The notes beneath the pieces were generated by a model. That model made no database searches. It worked only from the letters and a program-made list of their open reading frames with translations, and had not been told where the DNA came from. Both the position numbers and the translations under genes were made by a program. Source: Acidobacteria bacterium UBA2990 (GTDB lineage: Bacteria > Acidobacteriota > Vicinamibacteria > Vicinamibacterales > UBA8438). Taken from it: DNA of 50,751 bases. Position 1 is the stretch's first letter; every line of letters begins with the position of its first letter. The DNA lies in the NCBI GenBank assembly GCA_002347025.1, contig DEAE01000018.1:1-50751 (forward strand), read 5' to 3'. Of this stretch, positions 1 to 9,208 are shown one piece after another.

Positions 1-1881
1 GCCGCCTCAACCGTGACTGCGATCTACCTCGCCGAAAGTTCTGCACAACCCTTCCGAGTTGGCCGGTGGGTCCGTCAGATGGAAGGACTCGACAGAGGGC
101 TGATTCATTGGATATTTCTCGGGGAAAATTACCTCGAGATGGGGCAGTGGCAAAGGGTGCTTGGGCCCGAGTTCAAACGAGTTGATTACTCGAAAGAGTT
201 GCAGGAGATTGGCAGGTTATGGCGGCGTCCCTACCTCGATTGGATTACCGCTCTTGCGAGACGCTATAACAGTCTCGAATGGTGGAGTTCCAGGCTGTCT
301 GAGCGTAACCCAGGGCCGTGTCCGCTCTTTCAAAACATTTGTTATCTGCACATCGCCGAAGCGTTAGCCAATCGGGCCGACGGGCCACTACTGATCTTGG
401 CGGACAGTCGAGCGCTGTTACGAACTTTGGCTCGCCAATCTAACCTAGAAGGCAGAATCAGCTGTTTCTGTGGGCTTTCTCCAGCGAAAGATTGGCTGCG
501 CTGGGGGTGGCGGATGATTGTCGTCTGGTTGGCTTATCTGATGCGTGGAACTCTGGAATTATGGGACGCTCGAAAAGCCAGAAAATATCGTCAAGAGATA
601 CCAGCTCGCTCGGACCGATTCCGAGTGCTTATGCATGCGTGTATTGACGAGAGCTACTTTAATGACAGTTCACCTCAGGATCGATACTTAACTGAACTCA
701 GCGGAGAGTTCCGGCGCCGTGGATACGAGGTGATAACGATTCCGTGGCTGGAAAACTTGCGGCGGTCCAGTCTGGATGCATTTGAATGGTTTCATCGATC
801 TTCTGCCGAATACCTGATTCCAGCTGACTACTATTCACTAGGTGACTATATTTGGGCTGGCCGAATTTTGATGAAACAGGTCTTGTTTACCAGCGACCTC
901 CAACGATTTCAGGGCTGTGATGTAGAGCTGTTACTGGCTGAGGCCGGCCGTAAAGGAGCAACAGATTTCAGCGTCGCTAGGTTTGTGCGATATGTCAGGC
1001 TAGTTGAAAAATTAAAGAACCGCGGGTTTCGGTTTGAGGTGTTCGTAGATAAATTTGAGAATATGGTGACGGAGAAGCCGCAAGTACTTGCGCTCCGTTC
1101 GTTGATGCCAGACGTGCTAACGGTCGGTTTTCAGCACTACTTGGCACCTTACGAATTCAACCTGCAAATGTTTTCTACCCCTGAGGAGAGCCAATTTGCA
1201 CCGCATCCAGATGTGATCGTATGTAACTCTCAGTTCTGCGTGGACCTTTTGGGTAGGGAAGGCTTTCCGGTCTCTAAACTGAGACTCGGACCTTCGCTTC
1301 GGTATTTATATCTATGTGGGCTGAAGGAGCTACCGGTGGCCGATAAAACGGTCCTCGTTATCCTGCCATTGCATCTAGGTTTTGCCGCGGAAATGCTCTC
1401 CAAGCTTTTTGCGGCGTTCCCCGAGGGTGAAATCAAGTTTCTCCTAAAACTTCATCCTATGATGTCGCGCCGTCTCTGGCTAAGAGCACTCGCTGGCCGA
1501 TCCCTCCCGCCACATATGTCCGAAGTTGGTGGGGAAATAGCTAGGTTACTGCCTGAAGTTACATGTGGTGTGGTCGGGCCGGCGTCAACGGTTAGTGTCG
1601 AGTTACTCTTGGCAGGCATTCCTATAGTGCCACTCGGGACTGACAATTGCCTTGATATGAACAATACCACTTGGTTCGAGGATCCAGTGCCCACGGTTCG
1701 TTCGGTATCCGGTTTACGTGACGCTGTTGGGAACTTGTGTGAATCGCCTGAAGCGAGCCGACGAGATGCATGGCGATGGGCAACGAATAACCGTGAGCAG
1801 TGTTTGAGTCCTCTCAACGACCTAACAGTCGGTGTATTTCTTGACTCAGTCCCTCCGTCTGGGTCGGTCGACCCAAAATAG
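1..1881 (+). CDS. Surface-carbohydrate biosynthesis protein, possibly 5' partial
   Basis: The frame is open from base 1. A GTG at 13 could start a 622-residue protein, but nothing marks it as the true start, so the gene may begin upstream. It has no signal peptide, so it is probably cytoplasmic. A Trp/Arg-rich first third is followed by a hydrophobic stretch near residues 165-180. The second half has an alternating strand-helix pattern ending in a glycosyltransferase-B-like region (LLKLHP near 475, then VVGPASTVSVELLLAGIPIV near 520-540). A conserved G-x-A-S-T-x-x-x-E-L segment of this kind binds the nucleotide sugar in GT-B and polysialyltransferase-like enzymes. The overall pattern recalls large surface-carbohydrate proteins of O-antigen loci. 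No other sugar gene is visible downstream, so this may be the last gene of a cluster lying to the left. Substrate unknown. Confidence 0.6.
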   Translation, partial: AASTVTAIYLAESSAQPFRVGRWVRQMEGLDRGLIHWIFLGENYLEMGQWQRVLGPEFKRVDYSKELQEIGRLWRRPYLDWITALARRYNSLEWWSSRLSERNPGPCPLFQNICYLHIAEALANRADGPLLILADSRALLRTLARQSNLEGRISCFCGLSPAKDWLRWGWRMIVVWLAYLMRGTLELWDARKARKYRQEIPARSDRFRVLMHACIDESYFNDSSPQDRYLTELSGEFRRRGYEVITIPWLENLRRSSLDAFEWFHRSSAEYLIPADYYSLGDYIWAGRILMKQVLFTSDLQRFQGCDVELLLAEAGRKGATDFSVARFVRYVRLVEKLKNRGFRFEVFVDKFENMVTEKPQVLALRSLMPDVLTVGFQHYLAPYEFNLQMFSTPEESQFAPHPDVIVCNSQFCVDLLGREGFPVSKLRLGPSLRYLYLCGLKELPVADKTVLVILPLHLGFAAEMLSKLFAAFPEGEIKFLLKLHPMMSRRLWLRALAGRSLPPHMSEVGGEIARLLPEVTCGVVGPASTVSVELLLAGIPIVPLGTDNCLDMNNTTWFEDPVPTVRSVSGLRDAVGNLCESPEASRRDAWRWATNNREQCLSPLNDLTVGVFLDSVPPSGSVDPK

Positions 1882-2028
1882 TCCTTTTGAACGTGCCTAG
1901 TCCTAGGGCAATCTCAAACTGATTCAAGCCATTACGACCGATTGAATTCCAATTTGCTGATCCCTGTTTGGTACCATTTGGGCTACGGCAAGGTGGGATG
2001 CCAGCCCAGCAGCAAATCCTTTAAGGTA

Positions 2029-2220
2029 TCAGTCGGTTTTAGTGTTACATGCCGCTTGGAGGGTGGCCTGAATGGTCGCTAGGTTCGTGCCTATTACCAT
2101 CGCCGTTTGTTCTTGGCCGGGTACGGTTTGGACGAGTCGCTTCAACTCCAAAGCGATTACCTCAATGGCTCCTAGAATTTCATCGTGCTGTTCGCGGTCG
2201 AGGGTTCCAAATACGGTCAC
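2029..2220 (-). CDS. Small hypothetical helical protein (63 aa)
   Basis: A 63-residue reading frame starting at GTG 2220, preceded by a purine-rich AAGGGA about 8 bases upstream on the minus strand. The predicted protein is almost entirely amphipathic helix with heptad-like Leu/Ile/Val spacing, a low-complexity acidic start and a single Cys near the end. I do not recognise a family. It lies alone between a surface-carbohydrate gene and a DUF169 gene, with about 100-150 non-coding bases on each side. The ribosome-binding site and plausible composition favour a real gene, but its length leaves chance possible. Confidence 0.4.
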   Translation of the reverse strand: MTVFGTLDREQHDEILGAIEVIALELKRLVQTVPGQEQTAMVIGTNLATIQATLQAACNTKTD

Positions 2221-2323
2221 AATGTTGTTCCCTTGCTGAGAGAATTGGATCCGCTAGAAAATCTAGGTGTCCGAGAGTCATCTGCCTGTGGGCGTCGTCC
2301 TTGTAATATCTCAAGGTGCAAAT

Positions 2324-3049
2324 CTAGGCAAAGCGGTTAGCGTCTGTGGCTGCGTAGTTGGCCATAGTTCGATTGAGGCTGACTGTTGACTCGAGTGCCG
2401 AGACTACTTCTTCCAGCCGAGTCCCTGGGATGGCGCAGGTGAGCTCCTCTGGTCGCATTCCAGTGCGGGCACGACTCAACGCACAGCCAACGCTGGCTGC
2501 TACAGCATTCGCTTCCTTGGCTAGAGCGACAATGTGGCACTGCGGCTTCCCTTCAATACGTATATCCGGGACCGCATCTGTCAGGGTCATTAGTCCTAGC
2601 CCGTTAATCCGCAACAGGATGACGTCTGGTATTTCTTGGGCCTTTCCAAGTGGACTATAGATAATGGTCTCCGGCCGTTTGCTCACGACTGGGAGCCCCA
2701 TCATGGCCGCCTGGTCGACCCATCCGGCCTCTAATACGGCACCAACATCGTCTTTGGTAGCTGCTTCCTCAAGTGTGAGAAATCCATGGGTGTAGCTACC
2801 AACACTGCAGTTGGCGTGGTCGTCAGCCGTGGTGGCGAACGTGTCGGTAGTTGCGTGCATCCAGAAGACGCACCCAGCGGGAACCTGGCCAGTCCTGCCG
2901 TGTTCGTTCGGCTCAGGATAGCTGTCGCTACGCCGAGGAGTTTCATCTATCTGCCCGACTTGTCGAAAAGAAATAGCTACAGGAGCGGCAAGTGGTTGCA
3001 AGGTTGCCATTAACCGGCTATTCAACAAATCGCAATTAGTTTGTGCCAT
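2324..3049 (-). CDS. DUF169 family protein
   Basis: A 241-residue cytoplasmic protein. I chose ATG 3049 because AGGA sits 8 bases upstream; the longer frame from 3103 adds 18 residues without a ribosome-binding site. The N-terminal part contains an AAPVAISF-type strand, a Cys near CVFW and a second Cys in CSVGSYTHGF. The C-terminal half has a conserved Gly/Cys stretch (ASVGCALSRARTGM) and the closing EEVVSALES helix. This layout matches DUF169 (COG2043), a family of unknown function whose conserved cysteines suggest metal or cofactor binding. It runs in the same direction as the beta-propeller gene at 3146-4522, about 96 bases away, so the two may be co-transcribed. Confidence 0.7.
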   Translation of the reverse strand: MAQTNCDLLNSRLMATLQPLAAPVAISFRQVGQIDETPRRSDSYPEPNEHGRTGQVPAGCVFWMHATTDTFATTADDHANCSVGSYTHGFLTLEEAATKDDVGAVLEAGWVDQAAMMGLPVVSKRPETIIYSPLGKAQEIPDVILLRINGLGLMTLTDAVPDIRIEGKPQCHIVALAKEANAVAASVGCALSRARTGMRPEELTCAIPGTRLEEVVSALESTVSLNRTMANYAATDANRFA

Positions 3050-3145
3050 TTTCTTTATCCTGCTTGGAAATTCCCCTGTCTTTGGGTTCTGGAGGAATGG
3101 CATATGGAGGAGCCACCAGAGAGAACGACAGTGACCGGGTTGGCG

Positions 3146-4522
3146 TTAATAGTCAGTAGCGGCGAGGGACGCGCGGATGATTTCGTTATCGTTTCTATGA
3201 AAAATGTGCTTGTTGGAATAGGCGGGATGTGACCAATTCACTTTTCGGTCGAAATTGCGTCTTGGTCCAAACCCTGCGTCACCCGTCGGTTCGATGAGTT
3301 TTATGCGGCTCCGCTCTACGTAGCCCGCAGGCGTGAATTCCGCAATGATTAGGAACCCGTCATCGTTGACCACAAAGTAACGGTCGTCTTGTTTTACGAT
3401 AAATGCTGTGCCCCATCTAGCTTGGGCAGTCATCTGATCGCTCATCCAGAGGCGCTCACCGGTTCTTGCGTCGAGTCCCCTTAGTTCGCCATAGCTACCG
3501 ACGCCATAAAAATAATCCCCGTCGATTAACGGTGTCGTGATTAAGGCATGAAGTCCTTCGGTTTCATCGGGCATCTCACTTCGGCTTTGGCCTCTCCAGA
3601 GCAGTTCGGCATCTGGGCGATCCTGGTTCAGCTCCATCATCATGGAACCCCGATAGAACTGGGTAACGAGCAGGTAGTTTCCGCTGTGGACAGGTGTAGC
3701 AACTGACATCCCAGCTCCTGCTTCCCAGGTCTCCTCCCAGTAGAGTTGACCCGTTTCAGGGTTGAGGGACGCTAGAGCGGCAGCGTGCCATATGATCAAC
3801 TGTCTAGCGCCGCCGGCTTCAATGATGATCGGCTGCCCGTAGCCCATCTCCCCGACGACGTCTAGGGCCCGCCAAAGTTCGACTCCGGTTCGTTTGTCGA
3901 AGGCCATGACTAGGCCGCCAGGTTCTCCGCCTACTACCGTGATCAAGCGGTCACCATCCACGATTGGTGAACTGGCGACACCCCAGGTTGGGATGAAGCT
4001 ATCGTAATCAGCAATGTAGTGCTTTTCCCAGATGATCTCTCCGGTTTCGGCATCGAGACAGTAGAGATCACCAGCGGCGCCAACTACATACACGTGGTCT
4101 CCGTCGACAGTGGGTGTAGCCCTGGGGCCTATGGCGTAAGAGACCATTAACATCCGATACGACGTTGGCCATTCTCTGGTCCAGAGCACTTCCCCGGTTT
4201 CTTCGTCGATGGCAAGGGCTCGTTCAGTCCCGTCCATCGTGCGTGATTCCGGATCTTCAGACCAATCGGTGATGAATACTCGCCCATCAGCAACGGCTGG
4301 ACCCGAATACCCAGCGTTGACTGGAACTCGCCATTTAACCTGCAATGCTGCTGGGAGCTCATCGACGATTCCTGTTTCGCTCCACACGGCATCTCTGCCT
4401 TCACCACGCCACTCAGGCCAGTCGTTGGCAAATGTCTCTGTCGCTCCGAGTAAGACTATGGCCAGTGTTACTAGGGTTTTAAGAAATAGTGTTGTTGAAA
4501 AATTAGTGATCCAGAATGGCAT
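3146..4522 (-). CDS. Exported PQQ-like beta-propeller protein
   Basis: A 458-residue protein with a Sec signal peptide (hydrophobic stretch about residues 10-30, cleavage likely after ETFA), followed by a WPEWRG motif and repeated blades of the form YxLDAxTGExxW. Examples are YCLDAETGEIIWE, MAFDKRTGVELWR, LASLNPETGQLYWE and LRGLDARTGERLWM. These are PQQ-binding-like (BamB/quinoprotein type) propeller repeats. It lacks the catalytic Asp and metal-ligand motifs seen in the quinoprotein at 12822-14480, so it is probably not a PQQ dehydrogenase; a periplasmic scaffold or binding role is more likely. GGAGGAG lies upstream of the ATG and supports the start. A 190-base divergent intergenic region separates it from the DUF5916 gene. 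Confidence 0.8.
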   Translation of the reverse strand: MPFWITNFSTTLFLKTLVTLAIVLLGATETFANDWPEWRGEGRDAVWSETGIVDELPAALQVKWRVPVNAGYSGPAVADGRVFITDWSEDPESRTMDGTERALAIDEETGEVLWTREWPTSYRMLMVSYAIGPRATPTVDGDHVYVVGAAGDLYCLDAETGEIIWEKHYIADYDSFIPTWGVASSPIVDGDRLITVVGGEPGGLVMAFDKRTGVELWRALDVVGEMGYGQPIIIEAGGARQLIIWHAAALASLNPETGQLYWEETWEAGAGMSVATPVHSGNYLLVTQFYRGSMMMELNQDRPDAELLWRGQSRSEMPDETEGLHALITTPLIDGDYFYGVGSYGELRGLDARTGERLWMSDQMTAQARWGTAFIVKQDDRYFVVNDDGFLIIAEFTPAGYVERSRIKLIEPTGDAGFGPRRNFDRKVNWSHPAYSNKHIFHRNDNEIIRASLAATDY

Positions 4523-4713
4523 GCGGAGCTCCTCCGAGCAAACGAGACTGGCCAGTGTACAGGATGGTTTGTTCTTATGAAAGCCTATACTGACTGCAGA
4601 GGGAACAGGGTTGTCATGCTCCCAGTCTATTCCTTCAGCGTAGTGCTAGACAAAACATCTAGACGGTTTTCAAGCGTGTCTCCTATGTTGGGAACGAAAG
4701 TAGCGGCTGTGTA

Positions 4714-6984
4714 TTGATAGTTACTCGTGGACCGTATGCCACTGGCTGGTTCCTGTCGTTAGTCGTTACAAGCGGAACCACGGTGTGGGCTCAGGCCCTC
4801 ACTCCGCCGCTGGTGTCCGAGTTGGTGACTTCGGATGTTCGAAATAGTAGGACGGAGGTCCGCGCGACGAGGGTTGAGGAGCCCCTTCAGATTGACGGGC
4901 GACTCGACGAGTCTGTGTATGCCATAGTCCAACCGGTCAGTGGCTTTATTCAGCAATTGCCTGATGAAGGGGAGCCAAGCAGTGAACGTACCGAGGTTTG
5001 GCTCTTTTTTGACAACGAGAATATCTATATCTCAGCCCGCTGCTACGATAGGGCTCCACCACATGAGTGGGTAGCGAATGAGATGCGGCGTGACGTCGGT
5101 CAGCTCCGGAACAATGATTCTTTTTCGGTCATGCTCGACACATTTCACGATCGGCGCAACGGTGTGGCGTTCCTCGTGAACCCGATCGGCGGATTCTCTG
5201 ACTTTGCGATTTCCAACGAAGGAGCCCGGGTCAATACCGACTGGAACACAATTTGGGATTCTCGAACTGACCGTTTTGGTGATGGCTGGACGGTGGAAAT
5301 CCGAATCCCATTCAAATCGTTGCGCTACCGGCCGATGAAGGTTCAGACCTGGGGTATTCAGCTGCGTCGTATCATCCAGCGGAGAACCGAAGCGGCGTAT
5401 TTGACAGCCTTGCCCATCTCCGCTGCGCAGGGAAATAGTGTAATCGCTGGGTTGTGGCGGGTGTCGCTGGCAGGAACTTTAGTGGGGCTCGAGGTGCCAG
5501 ACCGGAGCAACAATGTGGAGGTCAAGCCATACGGTATTGGCGGGGTGACAAATGATGGTTCCGGGAGCTCCTCCAGTCAGGAAGAGTTATCTGGCCAAGT
5601 TGGATTCGACGTGAAGTACGGGATTACCCGTAACTTAACGGCCGATTTCACTTATAACACCGACTTTGCCCAAGTCGAGGTAGACGAGCAGCAGGTGAAT
5701 TTGACTCGGTTCAGTCTGTTCTATCCAGAGAAGCGGGAGTTTTTCCTCGAAGGTAGGGGGAATTTCGATTTCGCCGGCGCTACTCGCAATACAGCGGTGC
5801 CGACGTTGTTTTTTAGCCGGCGCGTAGGCTTACAGTCGGGTAGGGTTGTTCCCATCCTTGCTGGCGGGAGGCTGACTGGGAAGGTGGGCGCGTTTGATGT
5901 TGGTGCCATGAGTATCCAAACAGGCGGTGAGTCGATGTCTGCCGCTGAGCCAACCAACTTCACGGTACTCCGAGTGAAACGGGATGTCCTCCGTCGCAGC
6001 AGCGTCGGAGGGATCTTCACGAGCCGATCGATCTCGTTGGCTGGTGCAGGTTCCAACCAGGCTTATGGACTCGATGGCCGGTTTGCTTTCTTTGACAATC
6101 TGAATCTATTGGGTTACTTGGCTCGAACGCAAACGCCTGGTCGACAGAGGCAAGATGATAGCTATCTTGGCCAGATTAATTACGCCGGTGACAGATATGG
6201 CCTCGATCTGAGCCACCTTCTCATTGGCGACAATTTCAATCCTGAAATCGGTTTTCTCCGGAGGGGTAACATCAGACGGTCTGCTTTGTTAGCTCGATTT
6301 AGCCCGAGGCCACGGTCGGTCGACTGGCTGCGACGTATTAGTTTCGAAGGAGGCGTTGATTACATAGAGGCGGCCGACGACCGATTATTGGAGACCCGTG
6401 AGCGGGAAATCCAGGTAGACCTCCAACTCGAAAATAGCGACCGATTCACATCGTCCGTTGTGGACCGCTACGAGCAATTAACAAGACCATTTGCTATCGC
6501 TCCTGGCGTGGAACTTGGGCCCGGTGGTTACAGTTTTCAACAATTCCGCCTAGGTTATAGCTTTGGCCCACGGCGTCCTGTGAGTGGAGCAGTAGCAGTT
6601 CGGTCTGGTCGATTCTGGAGCGGTAGTGCGACGACGCTCGAATTACGCCGGGGTCGAGTGGAAATCACCCCGCAGTTTTCGGTCCAGCCAAGCGTATCGC
6701 TCAATTGGGTCGATCTCCCAGAGGGGCGTTTTACAACTAATCTCGGCCGATCACGCGTTACCTATACGTTCTCACCTCGAATGTTTCTGAGTGGACTTCT
6801 CCAATACAACTCTAGTGGACACACATTCAGTACCAACATCCGATTGCGTTGGGAATACTCTCCTGGGAGTGAATTGTTCGTTGTCTATACGGAGGACCGA
6901 GACCTCGAACCTTTCCGGTCGTATCGGGTTGCGGCGAGCAACAGGGGTTTTGTTGTAAAGATGAACAGGTTGTTTCGGTTCTAA
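4714..6984 (+). CDS. DUF5916 outer-membrane protein with CBM9-like domain
   Basis: A 756-residue exported protein. Its signal peptide ends near TTVWAQA. A carbohydrate-binding-family-9-like beta sandwich (about residues 45-215) contains the IDGRLDESVY opening, WLFFDNENIYISARCYD and DSFSVMLDTFHDRRNG. A long region of alternating amphipathic strands (about 285-756) then ends in a C-terminal Phe (MNRLFRF), as expected for a BAM-inserted outer-membrane barrel. The motif FSLFYPEKREFFLEGRGNF is characteristic of DUF5916 proteins. The family's function is unproven; binding or uptake of glycans or peptides at the surface is the usual guess. The start codon is TTG 4714 with no clear ribosome-binding site. 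I found no in-frame ATG nearby, so the exact start is uncertain. Confidence 0.8.
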   Translation: MIVTRGPYATGWFLSLVVTSGTTVWAQALTPPLVSELVTSDVRNSRTEVRATRVEEPLQIDGRLDESVYAIVQPVSGFIQQLPDEGEPSSERTEVWLFFDNENIYISARCYDRAPPHEWVANEMRRDVGQLRNNDSFSVMLDTFHDRRNGVAFLVNPIGGFSDFAISNEGARVNTDWNTIWDSRTDRFGDGWTVEIRIPFKSLRYRPMKVQTWGIQLRRIIQRRTEAAYLTALPISAAQGNSVIAGLWRVSLAGTLVGLEVPDRSNNVEVKPYGIGGVTNDGSGSSSSQEELSGQVGFDVKYGITRNLTADFTYNTDFAQVEVDEQQVNLTRFSLFYPEKREFFLEGRGNFDFAGATRNTAVPTLFFSRRVGLQSGRVVPILAGGRLTGKVGAFDVGAMSIQTGGESMSAAEPTNFTVLRVKRDVLRRSSVGGIFTSRSISLAGAGSNQAYGLDGRFAFFDNLNLLGYLARTQTPGRQRQDDSYLGQINYAGDRYGLDLSHLLIGDNFNPEIGFLRRGNIRRSALLARFSPRPRSVDWLRRISFEGGVDYIEAADDRLLETREREIQVDLQLENSDRFTSSVVDRYEQLTRPFAIAPGVELGPGGYSFQQFRLGYSFGPRRPVSGAVAVRSGRFWSGSATTLELRRGRVEITPQFSVQPSVSLNWVDLPEGRFTTNLGRSRVTYTFSPRMFLSGLLQYNSSGHTFSTNIRLRWEYSPGSELFVVYTEDRDLEPFRSYRVAASNRGFVVKMNRLFRF

Positions 6985-7022
6985 TTAATTGTGTATTTGG
7001 TCTGTGGATAGGGGGCAGAAGG

Positions 7023-8219
7023 TTAGGGCTCGTCGCTTGTTGAAGTGAATGGGTCAGAGAAGCGCGGGTCAGTTAGAAAGGCTGTGTCAGTCAACATTGC
7101 TAGAAATGCAAGCAAGCCATTGATTTCCAAATCGGTTAAATTTAACCGAATGGGTTCTACCGCCCCGCCCGTTACAACCACACGACGATCGAGCAGCCTC
7201 ATGTCAAGGAATGGGTGAGGCGCGACCTGGCTATTGTAGTGTTCTATGACCTCGCGTAATGTCGCGAACCTACCGTCATGCATATATGGTTGGGTTACCT
7301 CAATATTGCGGAGCGAAGGTGCTTTAAAACGCTCGTCCCCGGCGCCGTAGTCTGTGTTCTGGCCTGGGGAGAGTCCGATGTTCCGTGGACTCAGGCTGAT
7401 CTGGGCATCGGTGACATGACAGCGGCCGCAACCGGCCCCTCGTGGCTCGCTTCCTGGATCGGTGACGAATAGCTGATGCCCGAGGCGTTGAGCCGGAGTG
7501 AGATGGGCCACGAAAGCGCCAGACCCTGGGAGCCCTGCTGAACGGGCTACATCGTAGGCCGACCTGTGGGACACGAGTGCCCTGACGAACTGCGCTAGGG
7601 CTCTGGCCACACGGTCTTGTGTGACGGCTGATGTTCCAAAGGCACGTGTAAACAATGAGCGATAAAACGGGGTGGTGCTGAGTCTTACTATGAGCTCCTC
7701 GAGCGGTAGCCCCATTTCGACCGAATCGTGAATCGGTGCAAGTACCTGGGCCTCCAACGTTTCAGCCCGTTCGTCCCAAAAAAATCGTCCCCGAAGGTAG
7801 TAACGTGCATTGGTCAAGCTCATTGAATGGCGGCGAGTGACCTGTCCATCGAAACCGATGCTGAACTGACGAGGGTCTGAGAATCCGTTCCTTTGCTGGT
7901 GACAGGACCCGCATGAGACCTGACCATTGAGTGATAACCGGGTGTCATAGAAGAGCACCCGGCCCAATGTCGCACCATCGTCGGTGGTGGGGTTGTGGAT
8001 TGGTGTGTTGTCGGTTGCCGCAATGCTCTCGGGGTGGTCGATATTAGTGAAATGATAAGGCAGGGCGTTGGTGTAGCGGTAGGGGGAAGTAGGTAATGCC
8101 GGTTCGGTGAGTCTGGGCGGGGTGGTCGGTCTCCCTTGAGTTGCACCTGGCACTGGGTAAACGTTAGCTGTAAGAAAAACCAAGAGGAGAAAAGATATGC
8201 GGGCGTTCACATAGGACAC
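7023..8219 (-). CDS. Di-heme cytochrome-c peroxidase family protein
   Basis: A 398-residue periplasmic di-heme protein. Two CxxCH haem sites are visible: CGSCH near residue 104 and CGRCH near 264. The surrounding sequence is typical of the CcpA/MauG family (LGRVLFYDTRLSLNG before the first haem; FKAPSLRNIEVTQPYMHDGRFATL after the second). The second segment carries the Met/His region used for axial ligation. The enzyme either reduces hydrogen peroxide with electrons from cytochrome c, or oxidises a partner protein as in MauG. I place the start at GTG 8219 because AGGAAGG lies just upstream and a Sec signal peptide (SFLLLVFLTANVYP) follows; the frame could extend to 8246. It converges with the DUF5916 gene with only 38 bases between them. 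Confidence 0.87.
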   Translation of the reverse strand: MSYVNARISFLLLVFLTANVYPVPGATQGRPTTPPRLTEPALPTSPYRYTNALPYHFTNIDHPESIAATDNTPIHNPTTDDGATLGRVLFYDTRLSLNGQVSCGSCHQQRNGFSDPRQFSIGFDGQVTRRHSMSLTNARYYLRGRFFWDERAETLEAQVLAPIHDSVEMGLPLEELIVRLSTTPFYRSLFTRAFGTSAVTQDRVARALAQFVRALVSHRSAYDVARSAGLPGSGAFVAHLTPAQRLGHQLFVTDPGSEPRGAGCGRCHVTDAQISLSPRNIGLSPGQNTDYGAGDERFKAPSLRNIEVTQPYMHDGRFATLREVIEHYNSQVAPHPFLDMRLLDRRVVVTGGAVEPIRLNLTDLEINGLLAFLAMLTDTAFLTDPRFSDPFTSTSDEP

Positions 8220-8295
8220 TGTAGCCCCTTCCTCGCGTTCCTGCACCTTATCTTGGTGTGATGAGCCTTGGTCAAACTCTATTGCTGTATGTGGC

Positions 8296-8301
8296 TATAA
8301 T
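8296..8301 (+). promoter_or_regulatory. Possible -10 box (TATAAT)
   Basis: An exact TATAAT lies in the 238-base divergent region between the peroxidase and the hydrolase at 8458. No good -35 match sits at 16-18 bases, so this is a weak candidate for the promoter of the plus-strand run. Confidence 0.25.
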
Positions 8302-8457
8302 GGTTTTTCGCTTCAGGTGAATCGCGTCAGGGAATAGATGGCTCGGCATTTTAGTAGCGATTCAGCCAGTGCCCGCCAGACGGGTTTGCCGAGTGTGTCT
8401 CAAGATGGCAGGTGAGGACAACCGTAAAAGCACGATGGCTAATTGAGGAGAAGATTC

Positions 8458-9180
8458 ATGCAAGCTATTACAGTCATTAATTTGGCGCTAGTTGGCGTGC
8501 TCACCGTCACTGGGGCGACAGCGCAGTCCAAGGATGTCGACCTTGAAGCCGCTGATGGTGTGAGGCTAAAAGCAACCTATAGCTCTCCGGGACGACCGGG
8601 ACCAGGAATGCTGCTTATTCACCAATGTAATATGGACCGCACATCGTGGACAAATATCTCCACAGCTCTTGTGGATGCTGGTGTTCATGTCCTGACCTTG
8701 GATCTCCGTGGTTTTGGGGATAGTGAGGGTGAGGGTATCTCGGGCGGTTTTCCAACACTCCTCCAGAAGTCTGCAGGAGATTCGGATATGGCCCTTGAGT
8801 ATCTTTCGTCCCAGTCTGGTGTGGATGTGGCCCGTCTGGGTGTCGGGGGAGCTAGCTGCGGTGGAATGATTTTGGCTGACTTGGCAGCGCGGCGCCCTGG
8901 GGTCAAGGCACTGATGTTGCTGTCGAGTCCACCGAGCGAAACGGCGGTCCAGAATATGGCCGATACACCTGGTTTGGCAGTTTTCGGTGCAGCGACGGAA
9001 GACGATCCGGTTACGCGTGGTGTTGCCGATGCCCTTAGAGGAGCCGTAGCGGGGTCAAAGCATCCACACTCCATAGCTAAGATCTACGAAGGCACCGAAC
9101 ATGGCCTGCCGATGTTCGAGACAAACCCTGATCTCGAGCCTCAACTCCTCGATTGGCTCAAGAACGAACTTTCGAACTAG
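8458..9180 (+). CDS. Exported alpha/beta hydrolase
   Basis: A 240-residue alpha/beta hydrolase with a signal peptide ending near TATAQ. The start is ATG 8458: AGGAG at 8446-8450 gives a 7-base spacing, whereas the upstream in-frame TTG 8443 would place the ribosome-binding site inside the gene. The nucleophile elbow is G-A-S-C-G (Ser about 133), the acid is probably Asp near 182 (TEDDP), and His about 215 (GTEHG) completes the triad. An LDLRGFGDSEG segment near residue 81 is the usual motif-2 region. The fold resembles dienelactone-hydrolase-like and general esterase families; the substrate is unknown. It is followed 28 bases later by a YetA-like gene and probably shares its transcript. Confidence 0.8.
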   Translation: MQAITVINLALVGVLTVTGATAQSKDVDLEAADGVRLKATYSSPGRPGPGMLLIHQCNMDRTSWTNISTALVDAGVHVLTLDLRGFGDSEGEGISGGFPTLLQKSAGDSDMALEYLSSQSGVDVARLGVGGASCGGMILADLAARRPGVKALMLLSSPPSETAVQNMADTPGLAVFGAATEDDPVTRGVADALRGAVAGSKHPHSIAKIYEGTEHGLPMFETNPDLEPQLLDWLKNELSN

Positions 9181-9208
9181 TGACGACTTGGACCATTACA
9201 CAACGCCG

